From Dipteris shenzhenensis (Eukaryota > Polypodiophyta > Polypodiopsida > Gleicheniales): DNA of 64,000 nucleotides. Positions 1 to 12,319 of the stretch are shown here, piece after piece (within the stretch, counting starts at the first letter, position 1; every line of letters begins with the position of its first letter). Both the position numbers and the translations under genes were made by a program. The stretch lies in the NCBI GenBank assembly GCA_047967505.1, contig CM106539.1; one strand, given 5' to 3'. Under the pieces are notes generated by a model, which was not told the origin of the DNA, searched no databases, and was given only the letters and a program-made list of their open reading frames with translations.

Positions 1-1650
1 TTTCTTTTGTAGTAGTAAAGGTACCAAGCTATCAAGAGCTAACCACACTCGTGCCTTTTCCAGTCTTTTTTGTCCCTTCCCCCTTGTTCACAACAGGCAT
101 TGTGTAACTTTCTCCGTACATCAAACTTATTAGCACGTTTAAGCTTGTCATTCTTCTTCTTTGCAAAAAGGAATTTTAAAGCCTTGACACCACCAAAGCT
201 TGGCTTACAAGGAACATTGCAATCTTTACTTGCCCAGAGTGTAGTCCCATATCTAAAAGAACCTTTTCAATTCTTGCAATCATCCTCTCACTCTCTTGTT
301 AGGGCTTCAAGTTATATGCATCAATGATATACAAATGCACCAACTTTTCAATTATTCTCACAATAGCATGAAGTGCACAAATGTGTACTTGCTCAAGAGG
401 AATTTCAAGAATTGGGCTCCATGATGGATCTTTCCCTAGAGCATCCCTATTTGGTGCCTTAGTTTAATCTATCTTTGCAAGTTCAAAGGCCCATTGCTTT
501 TGATTCTTTTTACCACCCTTTGCAAGTACTCTCGTTTGCATGCACAGTGGACAAGGATGGCTTGTATTTGCTCCATGTGCCACATTAAACATACATTTAA
601 TAAACTTGAGGTTAGCACAGCTAGATGCCATTCTACATGGTAGGATCCATAGCCCTCAACATCAAGTAGCTCACCATTGTTATGACCTTTGATCACACTT
701 GGGATATCGGTTTGGTCAAAAAGCCACTTCAAAATTAAATGTGACTCTTTCGACACCAGGTCCAATATTCTATTCATCATTGTCAAACTAACTCTTTTTA
801 AATTTTGACCTTTCACCACCTCACTTTCATCAAGCTTTAGTACAATCTTCAGAGTACCATTGCATTCCTCCATAGGCATATCATAAAACTTTACCATGGC
901 TTGCAGAACTCTTCGAACATCCATTACAAAGTTATTATTGACTGTCAATTCCAATTCTTTAGTGTCTCTAGCCTTTGCTTTCAAGTTAGTGCATGCTTGG
1001 CCTTATCAACATTAGTCAGTTTAGGAAGCGGGGCTTTAACTTTTGCTCCCACAGAAAGACATGTTGTTTTTAAGCTCTTAAATATGAGATGATATGCCCT
1101 TGTACTTATCCCTATAATATCACAAACTCCCTGTGCACTAGCTGCATTAAAATGCTCCACAACTTTGTTCATTGACTCAGATGTTATCTCTGATTTTAGA
1201 CTTTTGAATTTTGGATGTTGTATAACAGACTCCAATATTTTTTTTATAAACACTTCACCCATAGCACCATAGGGTTCATCATGGATAGACATGAGTTCTG
1301 AAACACTCCTACAAGCTCTCACTCGACACTTCCAGGACCACTTTTCTTGGATATTTCATGCATTGGATGCAATTACCTCTTACATAGTCTCGGACCCATT
1401 GGAGTATCCTTCATGAATGATAATGTTTTTTCTACTTCTTGATCTCATCCTTCAGAACTATGTTTTGCATCTATAAGTGAATTGTATTTATAGTGCTCTC
1501 TCCCAATTGAGCATCTAATGTTTGAACCTTTACCTGTAATTCTTGATTTTTCTTCTCTATGACATCATATGTAGACATTTGAACACTTGTAGCTTGCATA
1601 GATGATACCAAATGTTGCTCGTCATCATCTTCTCAACCTAAAAGATATAA
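1..1650 (-). pseudogene. Gene D copy 1: decayed transposase-like gene
   Basis: Read leftwards from about 1650, this stretch encodes a coiled-coil start (1640-1480), a helical region (1322-984), a conserved block (984-640), a CPLC zinc knuckle (about 560) and PILEIPLEQVHICALHAIVR (about 400-340). It runs off the window start. The same order appears in the second copy at 21065-23194: AMVKFYDM against AMVKFYEM, an acidic strand before RVSLTMMN against RVSICIMN, VEWHLA against VEWHLV, and a LK-x2-KC...GA...C-x2-C motif. Frames break near 983 and 620 and there are stops near 440, so it is a pseudogene. The layout of an acidic residue followed by a beta-strand, then CxxC and a His-rich segment, recalls RNase H-fold DDE transposases of the RAG1/Transib type and an unnamed family I remember as common in cnidarian genomes. 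That assignment is inference. Confidence 0.6.
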
Positions 1651-2367
1651 TGCTTAGCTTAGGGTTCTATATCTAGAAGAGATTTATATTGCAAGAGAAC
1701 TAGATGAAGAAGCTTGGGCAAGAAAAAGATAGCACATGTCTATAAATAGGACCAAGCCAGATGTAATGATTAGACAAAAGAGAAAGGAAAGTGCTTTCCC
1801 TCTATAGGTGAAATCATGTAAGAAAAATATCAATTCCATTGTGAACATGTGACTTAAGACTATTATGAAAATAATATTTTTGACATGTCATCTATCGAAA
1901 GGTACACCTTTTAAAGTTGTCATGCAGTGTGTGAGATTTGGAGTGAGCTTATTAGAGCTATTTAATTTACAAATATTATGCATACCTTTCTATGCATGGT
2001 GCCTTTAGAAAGTGCATCCTAGGTGACATCTTTGGCATACACTCAAGCTAATTGAGGTAAAGTCTTGATGTCAATTTGGCTTCTACATGTTTAATTTATA
2101 TTATGAGAGGTAGGACGATTGGGTTTTCTTCTAGCATGGTTGCTCAAGTTAAGAATGGGTTTGGATTTAGCAACGAAGTTGATACTGGGTGAATTTTTCG
2201 AGGTTGGTAGTGATACCCTTTTAGAGTTCACTTCGACCTTATATATGCTTTTATTTTGTGGTTTCTTATTCTATAGCACCTTTTGGGCTTTTCCCTTTCT
2301 CAATGTGTAATTACTTCCTTTTACATAGTGCCCGCCCCCCCTCCCCCCCCCTCGGGAATTAATCTAA

Positions 2368-2464
2368 TGTGAGGGCAAGGGGTTGACTAACCTAAAGGGA
2401 GCTATAGTGAGGGGAGGGAACATTTCATCTATTGTGAGGGCAAGGGGTTGACTAACCTAAAGGG
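2368..2464. repeat. 32-bp direct duplication
   Basis: A 32-bp segment starting TGTGAGGGCAAGGGGTTGAC occurs at 2368-2399 and again at 2433-2464, apparently without a mismatch. Purine-rich sequence lies between and after the copies. Confidence 0.8.
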
Positions 2465-2623
2465 GGCTGAGGGGAGTTGGGGGAATGGAAGGGGAGGGGG
2501 CATTAATGAGATAGGGAGGAGAATCTTTTGGTAGATGGGAGAGATGGGTAGGACATTAATGTCATCTATCACACATGGGAGAGATGGGAGGGACATTAAT
2601 AAGAGAGAGGGTGCTCGTTAATT

Positions 2624-2682
2624 CTAAATGTTTCTCTAAATGGGGTTACATTCATTATAACCCCATTTAGAGAAACATTTAG
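2624..2682. repeat. Perfect 25-bp inverted repeat (hairpin)
   Basis: The left arm 2624-2648 starts CTAAATGTTTCTCTAAATGG. The right arm 2658-2682 is its exact reverse complement across a 9-base loop. A partial further copy of the arm (TAACCCCATTTAG) is near 3040. No coding or element boundary explains it. Confidence 0.85.
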
Positions 2683-4634
2683 GACATCAAACAATATAGG
2701 GGTTAGGGCTATTATGAGGGGGAGGATAAGTGAGGCATCTTTGGACAAGCTCACTACTAAGAAACATTGTGTATAGAGTGTGCTCAAGGGGTATTTAAAA
2801 AGCCTCTTGTCAACTTTTTATGAATCAAGAAACCCCTTTTTCTATATAAACTTATGGATTTCTAGAGTCAATTTAAGAAACTCCTTTTGTAAGTGAATTT
2901 ACCTAGAAAAAATAACTTTAAAAGCCCCTTCATTTGAATTTACATGGTAACTTACAGATTTTTGTGTGCATCCCCCAAGTGGGCACCATTGGAGGAGGTT
3001 CTTTTCCAATGACAGAGCAATGACACCTTAGTTTTAATGTAACCCCATTTAGGAGGAAGATGATGCTTAATAAGTTAGTGGCATGGCTTACTTGTGCATG
3101 GCGAAAGTGAGTTTGCAAAATGCTCATTTTTTTAAGAATTAATGTCTAACATCTCTTCTAAAGTAAATTGGAGTGGCCCATGGCAAAGCCACAAGGAGAT
3201 GTTTTAACCTCTAGAAGCTTCCAATGCATACACCTACACCCCAGTAGCAGGTTTTCTAAACTATGGGTTAGTCCCTATAACAAAAAAAGAGCCTCATCAA
3301 CACACCAACCCAAAAAATAGGCACTAAGAAAACACAAATTGTAACAACTTAGATTAATTAGATATGCTTGATAGGCAACTTCTTATTGCAGTGCTCAAGT
3401 GGAAGCTTCTTGTCTCTTTTTCACATATAACGATTTAAAAAACAAAAGCAAATGGGGGTATATATAGTTTAAAATTATTATTTTATTGTTTGAGAAGATT
3501 AGACTATGTATTAGCATAAGTTGATTTTCCCTTATAGCAAAATCAAGGGATGAAGTAGGTGAGTGGAAATTGGACAATTGAGCAAGAAGATTGGGCAGGA
3601 AAGTTTCTCGTCAACGAGGAATCCGTTTCATCTATTTGAAAACTTCACGATGTTTGCATTCATCAAAACAATTCGACCTCACAATACATCCAGGAGTGCG
3701 CCCAGAATTGCAACGCGATCACCGATGACGCATGCCGTCCATGTTAAGTTGAGCTGGAGCGCAATTTGCACAAGAATTCACAGCACCTTACTTAAACCTC
3801 TCGAAGGAGACGTTGTTGAAAATCAGGATGGTATCACTGGTCGGTGATGAAAATGTAAAAATGGGCATCTTGTGCTGTCAGCGTTCGTAGTACGTAGTAC
3901 ATACTAGTAGTTGCTACCCATCAGTGTTAGGTCCGCTGCAGTAGTCTCCATGGTGCTACGAGGAATCCGAGCAGCAGGCATCACGTGCAAGTAAACGTGA
4001 AAGTTCAAACTTCTTCTCTCTCGGATCATCACAATCCTCGAGTCTCTTTTTACGAAAGGCACTCAGTGGTCGTATGAGGCTTGGATCAGTATCCATGATC
4101 AGAAAATTGCGTTTTATATAGTTAACACCGATTACTTTGATATTGTGTCGATTCCTAGGATGTCAGCTGAACAAGTTGCATCGACTTTTGCGATTCGTCA
4201 CTGTCGATTTTGTGGCAACCACTGGCGTAGGTGGTTTTGGGCGTACGCCGTAACGGGGTCTTTACCACGTTGAGGAGCCGATATAAGTCATGTAATTGCT
4301 GCAAGAAGCTGCAATTTCCTTGCTAGCAGCGTAGGCGTGGTTGTTCGGCCTTTACCACGTTGATTGATTCGTGAACGCAGTAGAAATGTCGCCGGGAATA
4401 GAGCTCTCTCCCACAATATGGACTCTTTCTTTGCGCGCCTCCTCCTGCGCTGAGCACGCGAGACGACTCCATTTTAATAGTTATTAGCTCTATCTTCGAC
4501 CTGTGTGGACTTTTTCTTTGCCGGCCTGCTGCGCGAAGCACATACACTATTACGAGGCAACTGCGTTTTAATAGATATCTCTAACGCCAAGCTGTGTGGG
4601 CGGGCCTCACGAATCCCACTGGTAAGTGACTACG

Positions 4635-4643
4635 TATATAAAA
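4635..4643 (+). promoter_or_regulatory. TATA box of the lipoxygenase gene
   Basis: TATATAAAA sits 56 bases before the chosen ATG at 4699. This suits a transcript start near 4665-4670 and a leader of about 30 bases. Confidence 0.7.
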
Positions 4644-4698
4644 GGAGTAGCAGACATTTTGCGGTCCAAGAAATAGAGGGAGAGGTAGAGCAGGAGAG

Positions 4699-7600
4699 AT
4701 GTTGCGCTCGAGTGCAATTCCAGCTTTGCATGTGGATGTTTATCCGGTTCATAGCAGTACTGCAGCTGTGTCGGATTCTAAATGCATAATCAGGGCGCTA
4801 ACAGATGCAAGCGGGAATGCTAGAAATCTTGGCTTCACAACACGCAAGGAAAGCACACAAAGAGAAGTTTCCCAATACTCTCTGATCAGAAGAGCTTCAA
4901 CACCACCTCCTACGATGATGAAGGCCTTCGCAAAGGTGCTGCACTCGTTTCTTGATACAGATGGAAAGCTAGAGGTGAAAGGCACGGTGTACCTGCACAG
5001 GAAAAATGTATTCGATGTGAACGATCAGGTTGCCGAAGTTACCGATGATATATCGGATCTCCTGGGGGAGAAAGTGCAGTTTCAGCTTGTTAGCGTGGAT
5101 ACCGATCCAGGTATATGTCAATAAACTGATGAGCGAGGTAAATAAATTTAAAGTTGTTAGTGAACTCGTGCTTCATCCGATATCCGCTGTCTACATGTTT
5201 GTTGTGATGATTTCTTTTCTGATCCAGCAAAGCTCTCCGAATTTTCGCTTAGCCACTAATGCTTGTTTCAAATTTTATGTTGTCTGCAGACAGTGGACTC
5301 GGGAAACGAAGCGAGACAGCTGGTTTAAAGGCTTGGAGTTCAAAACCGGACACCTTGACAGCCGATGATCAAGGGGAGTTCTACTCGCTTAGCTTCAAGG
5401 TCGACGAAGATTTCGGCATGCCTGGAGCAATTCTTGTCGATAATCACCACCCAAATTGGTTCTTTCTAGGATACATCATCTTGGAATTTCCCGATAAGAG
5501 CCAGATCCAGTTTCCGTGCAACTCCTGGGTCTACAACCGTCACCACTATGGTGAAGTCCCGCGGATTTTCTTCAGCAATAAGGTGTGTTGCTCATGAATA
5601 CTTGAACAACTTTTAGGCGAAGAGATCATGTTTTCGAAAGATAATTTTGAGTGTCGTGAGCTTTGAAGCATCTTCAGCAGCGTTTTCCCTGCAGAACTGC
5701 TGCTGATCGCAATGTTTCGGTTCTCTGTGGCAGGTATATCTTCCATGCCAAACTCCACCAGGACTCGTGGACCTACGTTACTCAGAGATGGAACTACTGA
5801 GGGGTAATGGCAAAGGCGAGAGGCAAAGGCCCGACCGCGTATACGATTACGATGTTTACAACGATCTGGGCAATCCAGACAAAGATGCGGAACTCTATGG
5901 GAGGCCTGTTTTGGGTGGCTCGAAAGAGTTCCCGTATCCAAGGAGGTGTCGAACAGGCCGAGCACCCACTGAAACGGGCAAGTGATCCATCCAAAATTTT
6001 CTGAGATAACGTTCATGATCCAATTGTCATAGAAACTCTATTTTCTGCCTTTGGTCTTCTGAAAAACCCCCGTTGCCTTTCTTCGTTGCAATGTGCTTAT
6101 AATTTATAATTTGTTGTCCTGCAAGTTTGCATCAGTGTTTGTTTGTTGTCCTGCAAGTTTCTTCGGTTGCACCAGTGCTTATTTCGTTTCCTGCAGTTTT
6201 ACTTCTGTTGATCAGCGCTTATTTGTTGTCCGCCACGTTTATTGTTTGTCCTGAAAGTTTCTTGTAAACTAGATCAAGCAGCTCAATAATATGGAGCTAT
6301 GTGCCTTTAATTCTCCTCCAACTTCTTCTAGTTGATACACATTGCATCCAACCATACCTCTTCGACCCCTTTCAGCTACAACCTCAACAGCTTCTTTGAC
6401 AGGTCTTCAGTGTATAAGCTCCCGCTCTCATTCTCTGAAGCCTCGCTGTACATTTCATAGTTTCTGTCTTATCGTCTCCTTGCCGTTTCTGTAATTTTCA
6501 TGAGTTGAGGCTACATCTCCCTCTTCAGACTCCAGAGTTCGGACGGGATCCCGACAGCTTCTTGAGAAAACATGCTATTGAGGGTTCAGCTCACTGGCTC
6601 GCAGTTGAGGCCCTTTGGAGTTCCAAGGGACAGCTTCTTGCATCCGCAAAGAGATGCGCTTCCAATTGCTTCTGAGTAATGTCCAAAGTTTTCTCGATAG
6701 CATAGCCAAAACAAGATTCGTTCAGCTGTCGCTCATTCTACCGCGATCATCTGCCTTCCATCTTTTGCAAACGAGCTTCAGTTTCTTTAGTTCCCCCGAC
6801 CGTGGAGCGAATTTTGCCCATAATTGATATCTGTGAAATTGGTATGTATAGTCATTCCAAGGAAAACTGACTCTCTTCTCTGAACCTCGGTCATGCTCTT
6901 GCCGGTTAGTCTCCACTCTCCCGATCGGGCCTATGCGTGTAAATATTGCATATGATAGGGGTGAATGGTGATAATACACAGCCTGGAGGAAACGACACCC
7001 CTCTCACACCCTACATATCTGGTTCGTGAGTGAGGTCAAAGGAATTAGGATCGACATTGATCTCGCCCCTCAAAATTAAGATGAGTCAATGTTAGTGGAT
7101 GGTGTCAAAGCACAAGAACGGAGACGTTCCAGACCACTCTGTTTCGATAATTCGATTTTTCTCAGGGCCGACCGGCAGCCTCGACCTGGGTGGCTGTTTG
7201 CTCAAAATAAGATCTGTTTATGTCCGCAACGAAGCGATATTCAAGACTCTCATTCATCGAATTGTCCTTCATATGTTTTGTTATAGTGATGCTGTGCTTG
7301 TCTACTTAGATCCGTGAAGAAAAGCACCACTAATCACTCCAGTTTTATAAGATTTCAAGTTTTGTTATAATGATGCTGTGCTACTTCCGTGAAGCAAAGT
7401 TTTGTAAGACTAGTTCTCAGTGCTCACTGATCGTATAAAGGTGACTGTCTGCTTCTGCACTACAGAACCAGCCTCCGAAAGGCCGGTGCTGCTACCGGAG
7501 CTGGTCTATGTACCTCGGGACGAACGGTTTGGCCATATAAAGAAGTCGGATTTTCTGGGCTCATCCATAAAATCCTTCGCCCATGCGATCATGCCGGTGA

Positions 7601-9778
7601 TCGAGATGCTGTACGATGAGAGCACAGAATTCAAGGCTATTGATGAGGTCAAGGAGCTCTACTCCAAGGGCATAAATCTGAGCGTCTGCGCTTCACAAAC
7701 CTTATCCGAGGAAGAAAGGCAAGCGGAATTCAAACATCCGCTGGAAATCATTCGCGAGATAACCGATCCAAGCACCGAAGATCCCCACATTGTCAAGTTT
7801 CCGGTGCCCCAGGTCATTCAAGGTATATTGTTGCCCCCACTTTCACGAGTCCACTTTATAAGTACTATATCAAGACTCAATAATGCTTTAGTAGAAGTAT
7901 ACCTTCAGCTAGTTTTGTTAGACTTGCAACTAGTTTTGTGTGATTTGACACAACTCTCTTTCGCTTAAGGATTTTAGAGACCCAAAAATTCTATGACTAC
8001 ATTTGACTAAGTTGGAATACAAACCAACATGTGTGCTGAAGAGAACTTACAATCTTATAATTGCCCTTGGCAATTGGTAATGCCTTACACGTTATATGGT
8101 AATGCAATTGAGGAAACTCTTTATGTGCATTGCCTTGCTCTAGTTATGTAATAAACATGAAAGTAGAAGCATAAGCTTTGGACAATAATGTCCTAAATTT
8201 TATTTAAATTATTGGCCGCATATATCAAAAGGGTGGCAACCTTTGGACAAGTTTTCCTTGAGAACTAATGGTATGGATGATAACATGATTCATGTTACTT
8301 GTGACCTTTTCTTATAGAGAACGACACATCATGGGCTGAAGATGACGAATTTGCACGACAAACATTGGCTGGTTTAAATCCAATAGTCTTAGAAAGACTC
8401 ACGGTAAACTTTGAGAGAACATTGTTTCAATTTATTGCTCATTCTTTATATGTATGATTGGTACCATTCCCTTGTATAGATGCACCATATGATGTACTTT
8501 ACTAACTACACTTTTGTTCTCTCTTGTAGGTATTTCCACCCGTGAGCAAACTTGATCCTAGTTTGTATGGACCAGAAAGTTCTTCCATTAGGGAAGAGCA
8601 TATTGAGGCCAATCTGGATGGACTTACAGTTAAAGAGGTGTGTCTTCTAATTATTGAACAAACAGTCTACTTAAGCAACGCTCTTTGCTCTCATTCAAGG
8701 AATATAAATTACAAGGGAAATTAGAATAATCAAGTTTGTATGTTACAGGCCTTGCAACAAAACAAGCTCTACATTGTTGACTATCATGATGCTTATCTAC
8801 CTTACCTTGAGAAGATTAATGCATTGGGTGGCAAGGCGTATGCATCTCGAACTATACTTTTCTTAAGAAAAGAAGGGACTTTGAAGCTTGTTGCCATAGA
8901 GTTGAGCTTACCCCCTAGTGCCACAAATGGTAACAAGAAAGTGAACCGGGTGTTTTTACCGCCTGCTAATCAAAAAATTAAAAGTTGGCGATGGGAACTT
9001 GCCAAGACACATGTAGCTATAAATGATACAGGCTACCACCAACTCATTAGTCATTGGTACAAGCTCTCGCTCTTTGATCCAAGTATCACATTAAATCAAC
9101 TTTTAATAGCTATAGATTTAAACTATGTTTTTGTACTAAACATTAATTATCTACACTCTGGACATACTAATATTATGTTTACTTGCAGGCTTAGAACACA
9201 TGCTGTTTTGGAGCCTTTCATCATTGCAACACATAGACAACTAAGTGCTCTACACCCCCTTCATGTTCTATTAGTCCCACATTATAAGAACACGATGAAT
9301 ATCAATGCAATAGCAAGGAAGATTTTGATAAACGCCTACACTGGACAATTTCTAATTGGTGGTATAATTGAAAGAACGTTTTCCCCCGAAAGGTATTCGA
9401 TGGAGATGAGCTCAGCAGTTTACAAAACATGGCGCTTAGATGAACAAAGTTTGCCTGCTGATTTAATCAAAAGGTAAACTTATGGTTCTTGATTTCTAGA
9501 CTTGCTACATTTTTTTGTGTGATGGTTCTCAAGTATTTATATACCTTCATGCTGCTTCATATAATACACTCCTGGAAGTGTGTTTAACACAACCATGCAT
9601 TATGCATCCATATGAATATACATATATATAAACAGCATACTTGTATGCATGTGTGTTGCCTACGTGCATGCACACATATTTTGATGCACCACACCTCGAG
9701 CATAAGTGCATATGCATGTACACATACACGTGCACATACCAATAAGCATGCAAAAATGTCCTCAATTTAATATAAAGC

Positions 9779-9833
<55 letters not shown>

Positions 9834-10636
9834 ATAAGAATACTAACTCAATGGAATTTGATTGTTGTTGTAGGGGAATTGCACAGAAGGATCCAATAGA
9901 AGAGCATGGTCTAAGATTACTAATAGAAGACTATCCATTTGCTGTGGATGGGCTTGAGATATGGTGGGCGATAAAGGATTGGGTCAAAGAGTATCTTGCA
10001 ATATATTATCAGAATGGGGAGTCAGTGGAGGGTGATCGAGAGCTACAAAGGTGGTGGAGGGAGTTGAGGGAAGTAGGGCATGGGGACAAGGCTAATGATG
10101 AAGGATGGGTGGACTTAAAAAGTGTGGAGGATTTGGAAGAATTGGTTACAACAATTATTTGGTTAGCCTCAGCACATCATGCAGCAGTGAATTTTGGCCA
10201 ATTTGCTTATGCTGGGTTTATGCCCAATAGACCCACAATGGGCCGAAAGCTCATTCCTGATGAGTATGATGATAGCAAAGATGGACATCTCCTTCGCACC
10301 AATCCCACTGCTTTTGTTTTGCAAACTATGTCTACCCAATCTCAAGCAATCATTGTCATGGCCATTCTAGAGATCCTTTCCACCCATGCCTCTGATGAAC
10401 AATACCTTGGGCAACGCTCTGATTCTCCCTTTTGGACCTCTGATCAACGTGTGCTTCAAGCCTTTTGTAAATTCTCCTCTCGCCTTGCTCAAGTAGAAAG
10501 TGATATCCACTCCCGTAATGCTGATCCCTCCTTAAAGAATCGACGTGGTGTAGTTAATATTCCATATACTCTTCTAGCTCCATTCTCACCTGAAGGACTT
10601 TCAGGTTGTGGAATCCCAAATAGTACCTCCATTTGA
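4699..10636 (+). CDS. LOX: Lipoxygenase, complete nine-exon gene (951 aa)
   Basis: Lipoxygenase, the non-heme iron enzyme that adds oxygen to polyunsaturated fatty acids (linoleate/linolenate) in oxylipin synthesis. Exons by splice sites: 4699-5110, 5290-5582, 5734-5977, 7466-7822, 8318-8403, 8530-8637, 8749-9056, 9189-9473, 9874-10636. They join in frame to 951 codons plus stop. Residues 1-90 look like a plastid targeting extension (Ser/Arg-rich, few acids), a PLAT/LH2 beta-barrel covers about 92-235, and the catalytic domain follows ([24 protein letters not shown]). Predicted iron ligands are all present: H602, H607, H800, N804 and the C-terminal I951. Intron 3 is GC-AG. Exons 1-4 are visibly GC-richer than exons 5-9. 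The length fits plastid type-2 LOX; 9- or 13-specificity is not decided here. Confidence 0.95.
5978..7465 (+). other. Intron 3 of the lipoxygenase gene, GC-AG type
   Basis: The frame requires exon 3 to end at 5977 (ACG G) and exon 4 to start at 7466, giving ...[11 protein letters not shown] across the junction as in the LOX family. The donor is therefore GCAAGT rather than GT. The intron contains degenerate repeats of about 50 bases built on TTGTCCTGCAAGTTT (6110-6260). No gene inside it is supported. Confidence 0.75.
9780..9830. repeat. (CT)n microsatellite in intron 8 of LOX
   Basis: About 50 bases of nearly pure CT repeat lie 44 bases before the exon 9 acceptor (TTGTTGTAG). They may serve as an extended polypyrimidine tract. 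Confidence 0.9.
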
Positions 10637-11320
10637 GGTGCTTATATTAGAACCACAAATTACTTCAAAAACGCTTACACAAACTTCAGACAAAGCATGA
10701 ATGCTCTTATTATATATGAATTCTAATCAAGAGTAGTTGTTACAAAACAAAGAGTCGCATTCAAGATATGTTGTGTTCATTTTTTTAATCCTTAAAGTCA
10801 TTTATTGAAATATTAATTTGTTATAGTAAAGTTAATTAATTTTAAAATGCATTCGACCATATGCGAGAAATGATAAGGTATCCATACCCATTGCATATGT
10901 ATCATGTGAGTGCAAAATAAAGACTTCTGTGGGACTTAGAACATAATGAATGGCTACGAGTATTTATGAGATATTTTCATGGGGTCTTTAATTTGTATAC
11001 TAAGGCATAAAACTTTTTTAGGAGCCTACAATGCATAGTCGAGGCTTTTCGAAGGACCTACCAACATATGAAAGGGTCTTTTCCAATAGTCATGCATGCA
11101 TGTGGCATTGTCTATATATTTCAAGTACTAGCCCCCCTTTAGAAATCCATCATAGGGAGCATTATAGTCATTGTAGACATTTTTCTCCTTGTCCATGGGA
11201 AGTGTTTCATTTCAAGGTGATGTATTAACTTTTTGTTGGTAGTACAAATCATAGCATTCAATTTGTGACCAGATCCTTGCAAAGGTAATAATATCCAAAA
11301 AGGCATTAGATCCACACATT

Positions 11321-11322
<2 letters not shown>

Positions 11323-11367
<45 letters not shown>

Positions 11368-11383
11368 CACACACACACACACA
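11323..11383. repeat. Compound (CT)n(CA)n microsatellite
   Basis: About 42 bases of CT repeat pass directly into about 20 bases of CA repeat. Confidence 0.9.
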
Positions 11384-11806
11384 TGCAAGATATACATGAT
11401 GCACTGAAGTAAAAACGTGCATAATATGTGTACACTTTGAGGTGGCGGGGCACCATGAATCCCTCTATCATGTTATAGAACACGATGCAAAACTATCACA
11501 TTACATATGTTTAGAAAATAGAGGGAAGACCCATGAAAGTGTGACAAGGCTCATTCAATCAAGAAACAAGGGAATGCTCCTTACTTTTCATTTCACTACC
11601 CTTCATTCTTATCCCATGGTATAATGAAAAATGTGAAACAAGGTAGATTCAAAGGTTATATTAGTCATACCCAGAGAAATGCACATTAATCAAATAGTGC
11701 ATTTGTGACATATCAAATAGAAATGAGAAGTGGATGGATGCATTGATGGGAGGGTTAACGCAAGTCTAATATGGAGCAATGAATACACAAGAGTAGAGAG
11801 GAACAA

Positions 11807-11808
<2 letters not shown>

Positions 11809-11880
<72 letters not shown>

Positions 11881-11889
11881 AAAGAAAGA
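11809..11889. repeat. Compound (GT)n(GA)n microsatellite
   Basis: GT repeats (about 14 bases) pass into a GA repeat of over 50 bases, followed by GAAA units. Confidence 0.9.
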
Positions 11890-12002
11890 AAGTTTATTAA
11901 AGTCTTCGGAAGACCGATGGGTCTATGAGACTGTGAAAAACCTGATACAATGAGGAGTGGTAGTGGAGCTACTAAACGGGCATCCACACCAATGCAGAAT
12001 GC

Positions 12003-12265
12003 AAAAAATGCTCGGGGGGGTCACTATGTATAAACCCTCTATATCACGTGCGTTCAAGGCCTATATTTAAAGTCCCTTATCTGTAAAAAATTTTATTAAT
12101 AAAATGTACCCCTTTTCTATACAAATCTGTGAATTTTTTCCAAAACTATTTTAAATAGTCCCTTATGTATATTTATTTCTGTAAATTTTAGAAATAAAAA
12201 AAATCCTTCTGTTGAACTCACGTGATAGGGTTACATATGATGACTGACCCCCCCGAGAAAAAATG
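12003..12265. mobile_element. MITE, 247 bp, with 8-bp target site duplication
   Basis: The element occupies 12011-12257. Its ends are inverted: CTCGGGGGGGTCA at the left, and the right end read in reverse is the same. The similarity continues imperfectly for about 45 bases to CACGTG-GTTC. It is flanked on both sides by AAAAAATG (12003-12010 and 12258-12265). An 8-bp duplication fits hAT- or P-like transposition; the G-rich terminus is unusual for hAT. It has no coding capacity. Confidence 0.8.
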
Positions 12266-12319
12266 CAAAATGGCAGTACTAATCCTAAGTACAACATAGT
12301 CATGTCGATAGTCGGCTAT

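Larger units (their letters stand above)
1651..4634. other. Intergenic stretch without a supported gene
   Basis: No coding region is supported. It holds a C-tract at 2330-2354, a 32-bp direct duplication, a perfect 25-bp hairpin and, from about 3600, GC-richer sequence that is probably the upstream region of the lipoxygenase gene. Imperfect repeats lie at 4260/4348 (a shared TTTACCACGTTGA) and at 4415/4505 (shared GGACT-TTTCTTTG blocks). Confidence 0.5.
10637..12002. other. Intergenic stretch downstream of LOX
   Basis: AT-rich sequence, probably including the LOX 3' UTR. It contains two compound microsatellites, (CT)n(CA)n at about 11323-11383 and (GT)n(GA)n at about 11809-11876. No supported gene is seen. 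Confidence 0.5.

Noticed and set aside
3563-3847. 94-codon plus-strand frame upstream of LOX
   Set aside because: No family, no conservation evidence, no TATA or splice context.
6722-6979. F-box-like text ([12 protein letters not shown]) on the minus strand in LOX intron 3
   Set aside because: Too short, no flanking F-box or repeat domain, and the match is only to a common short pattern.
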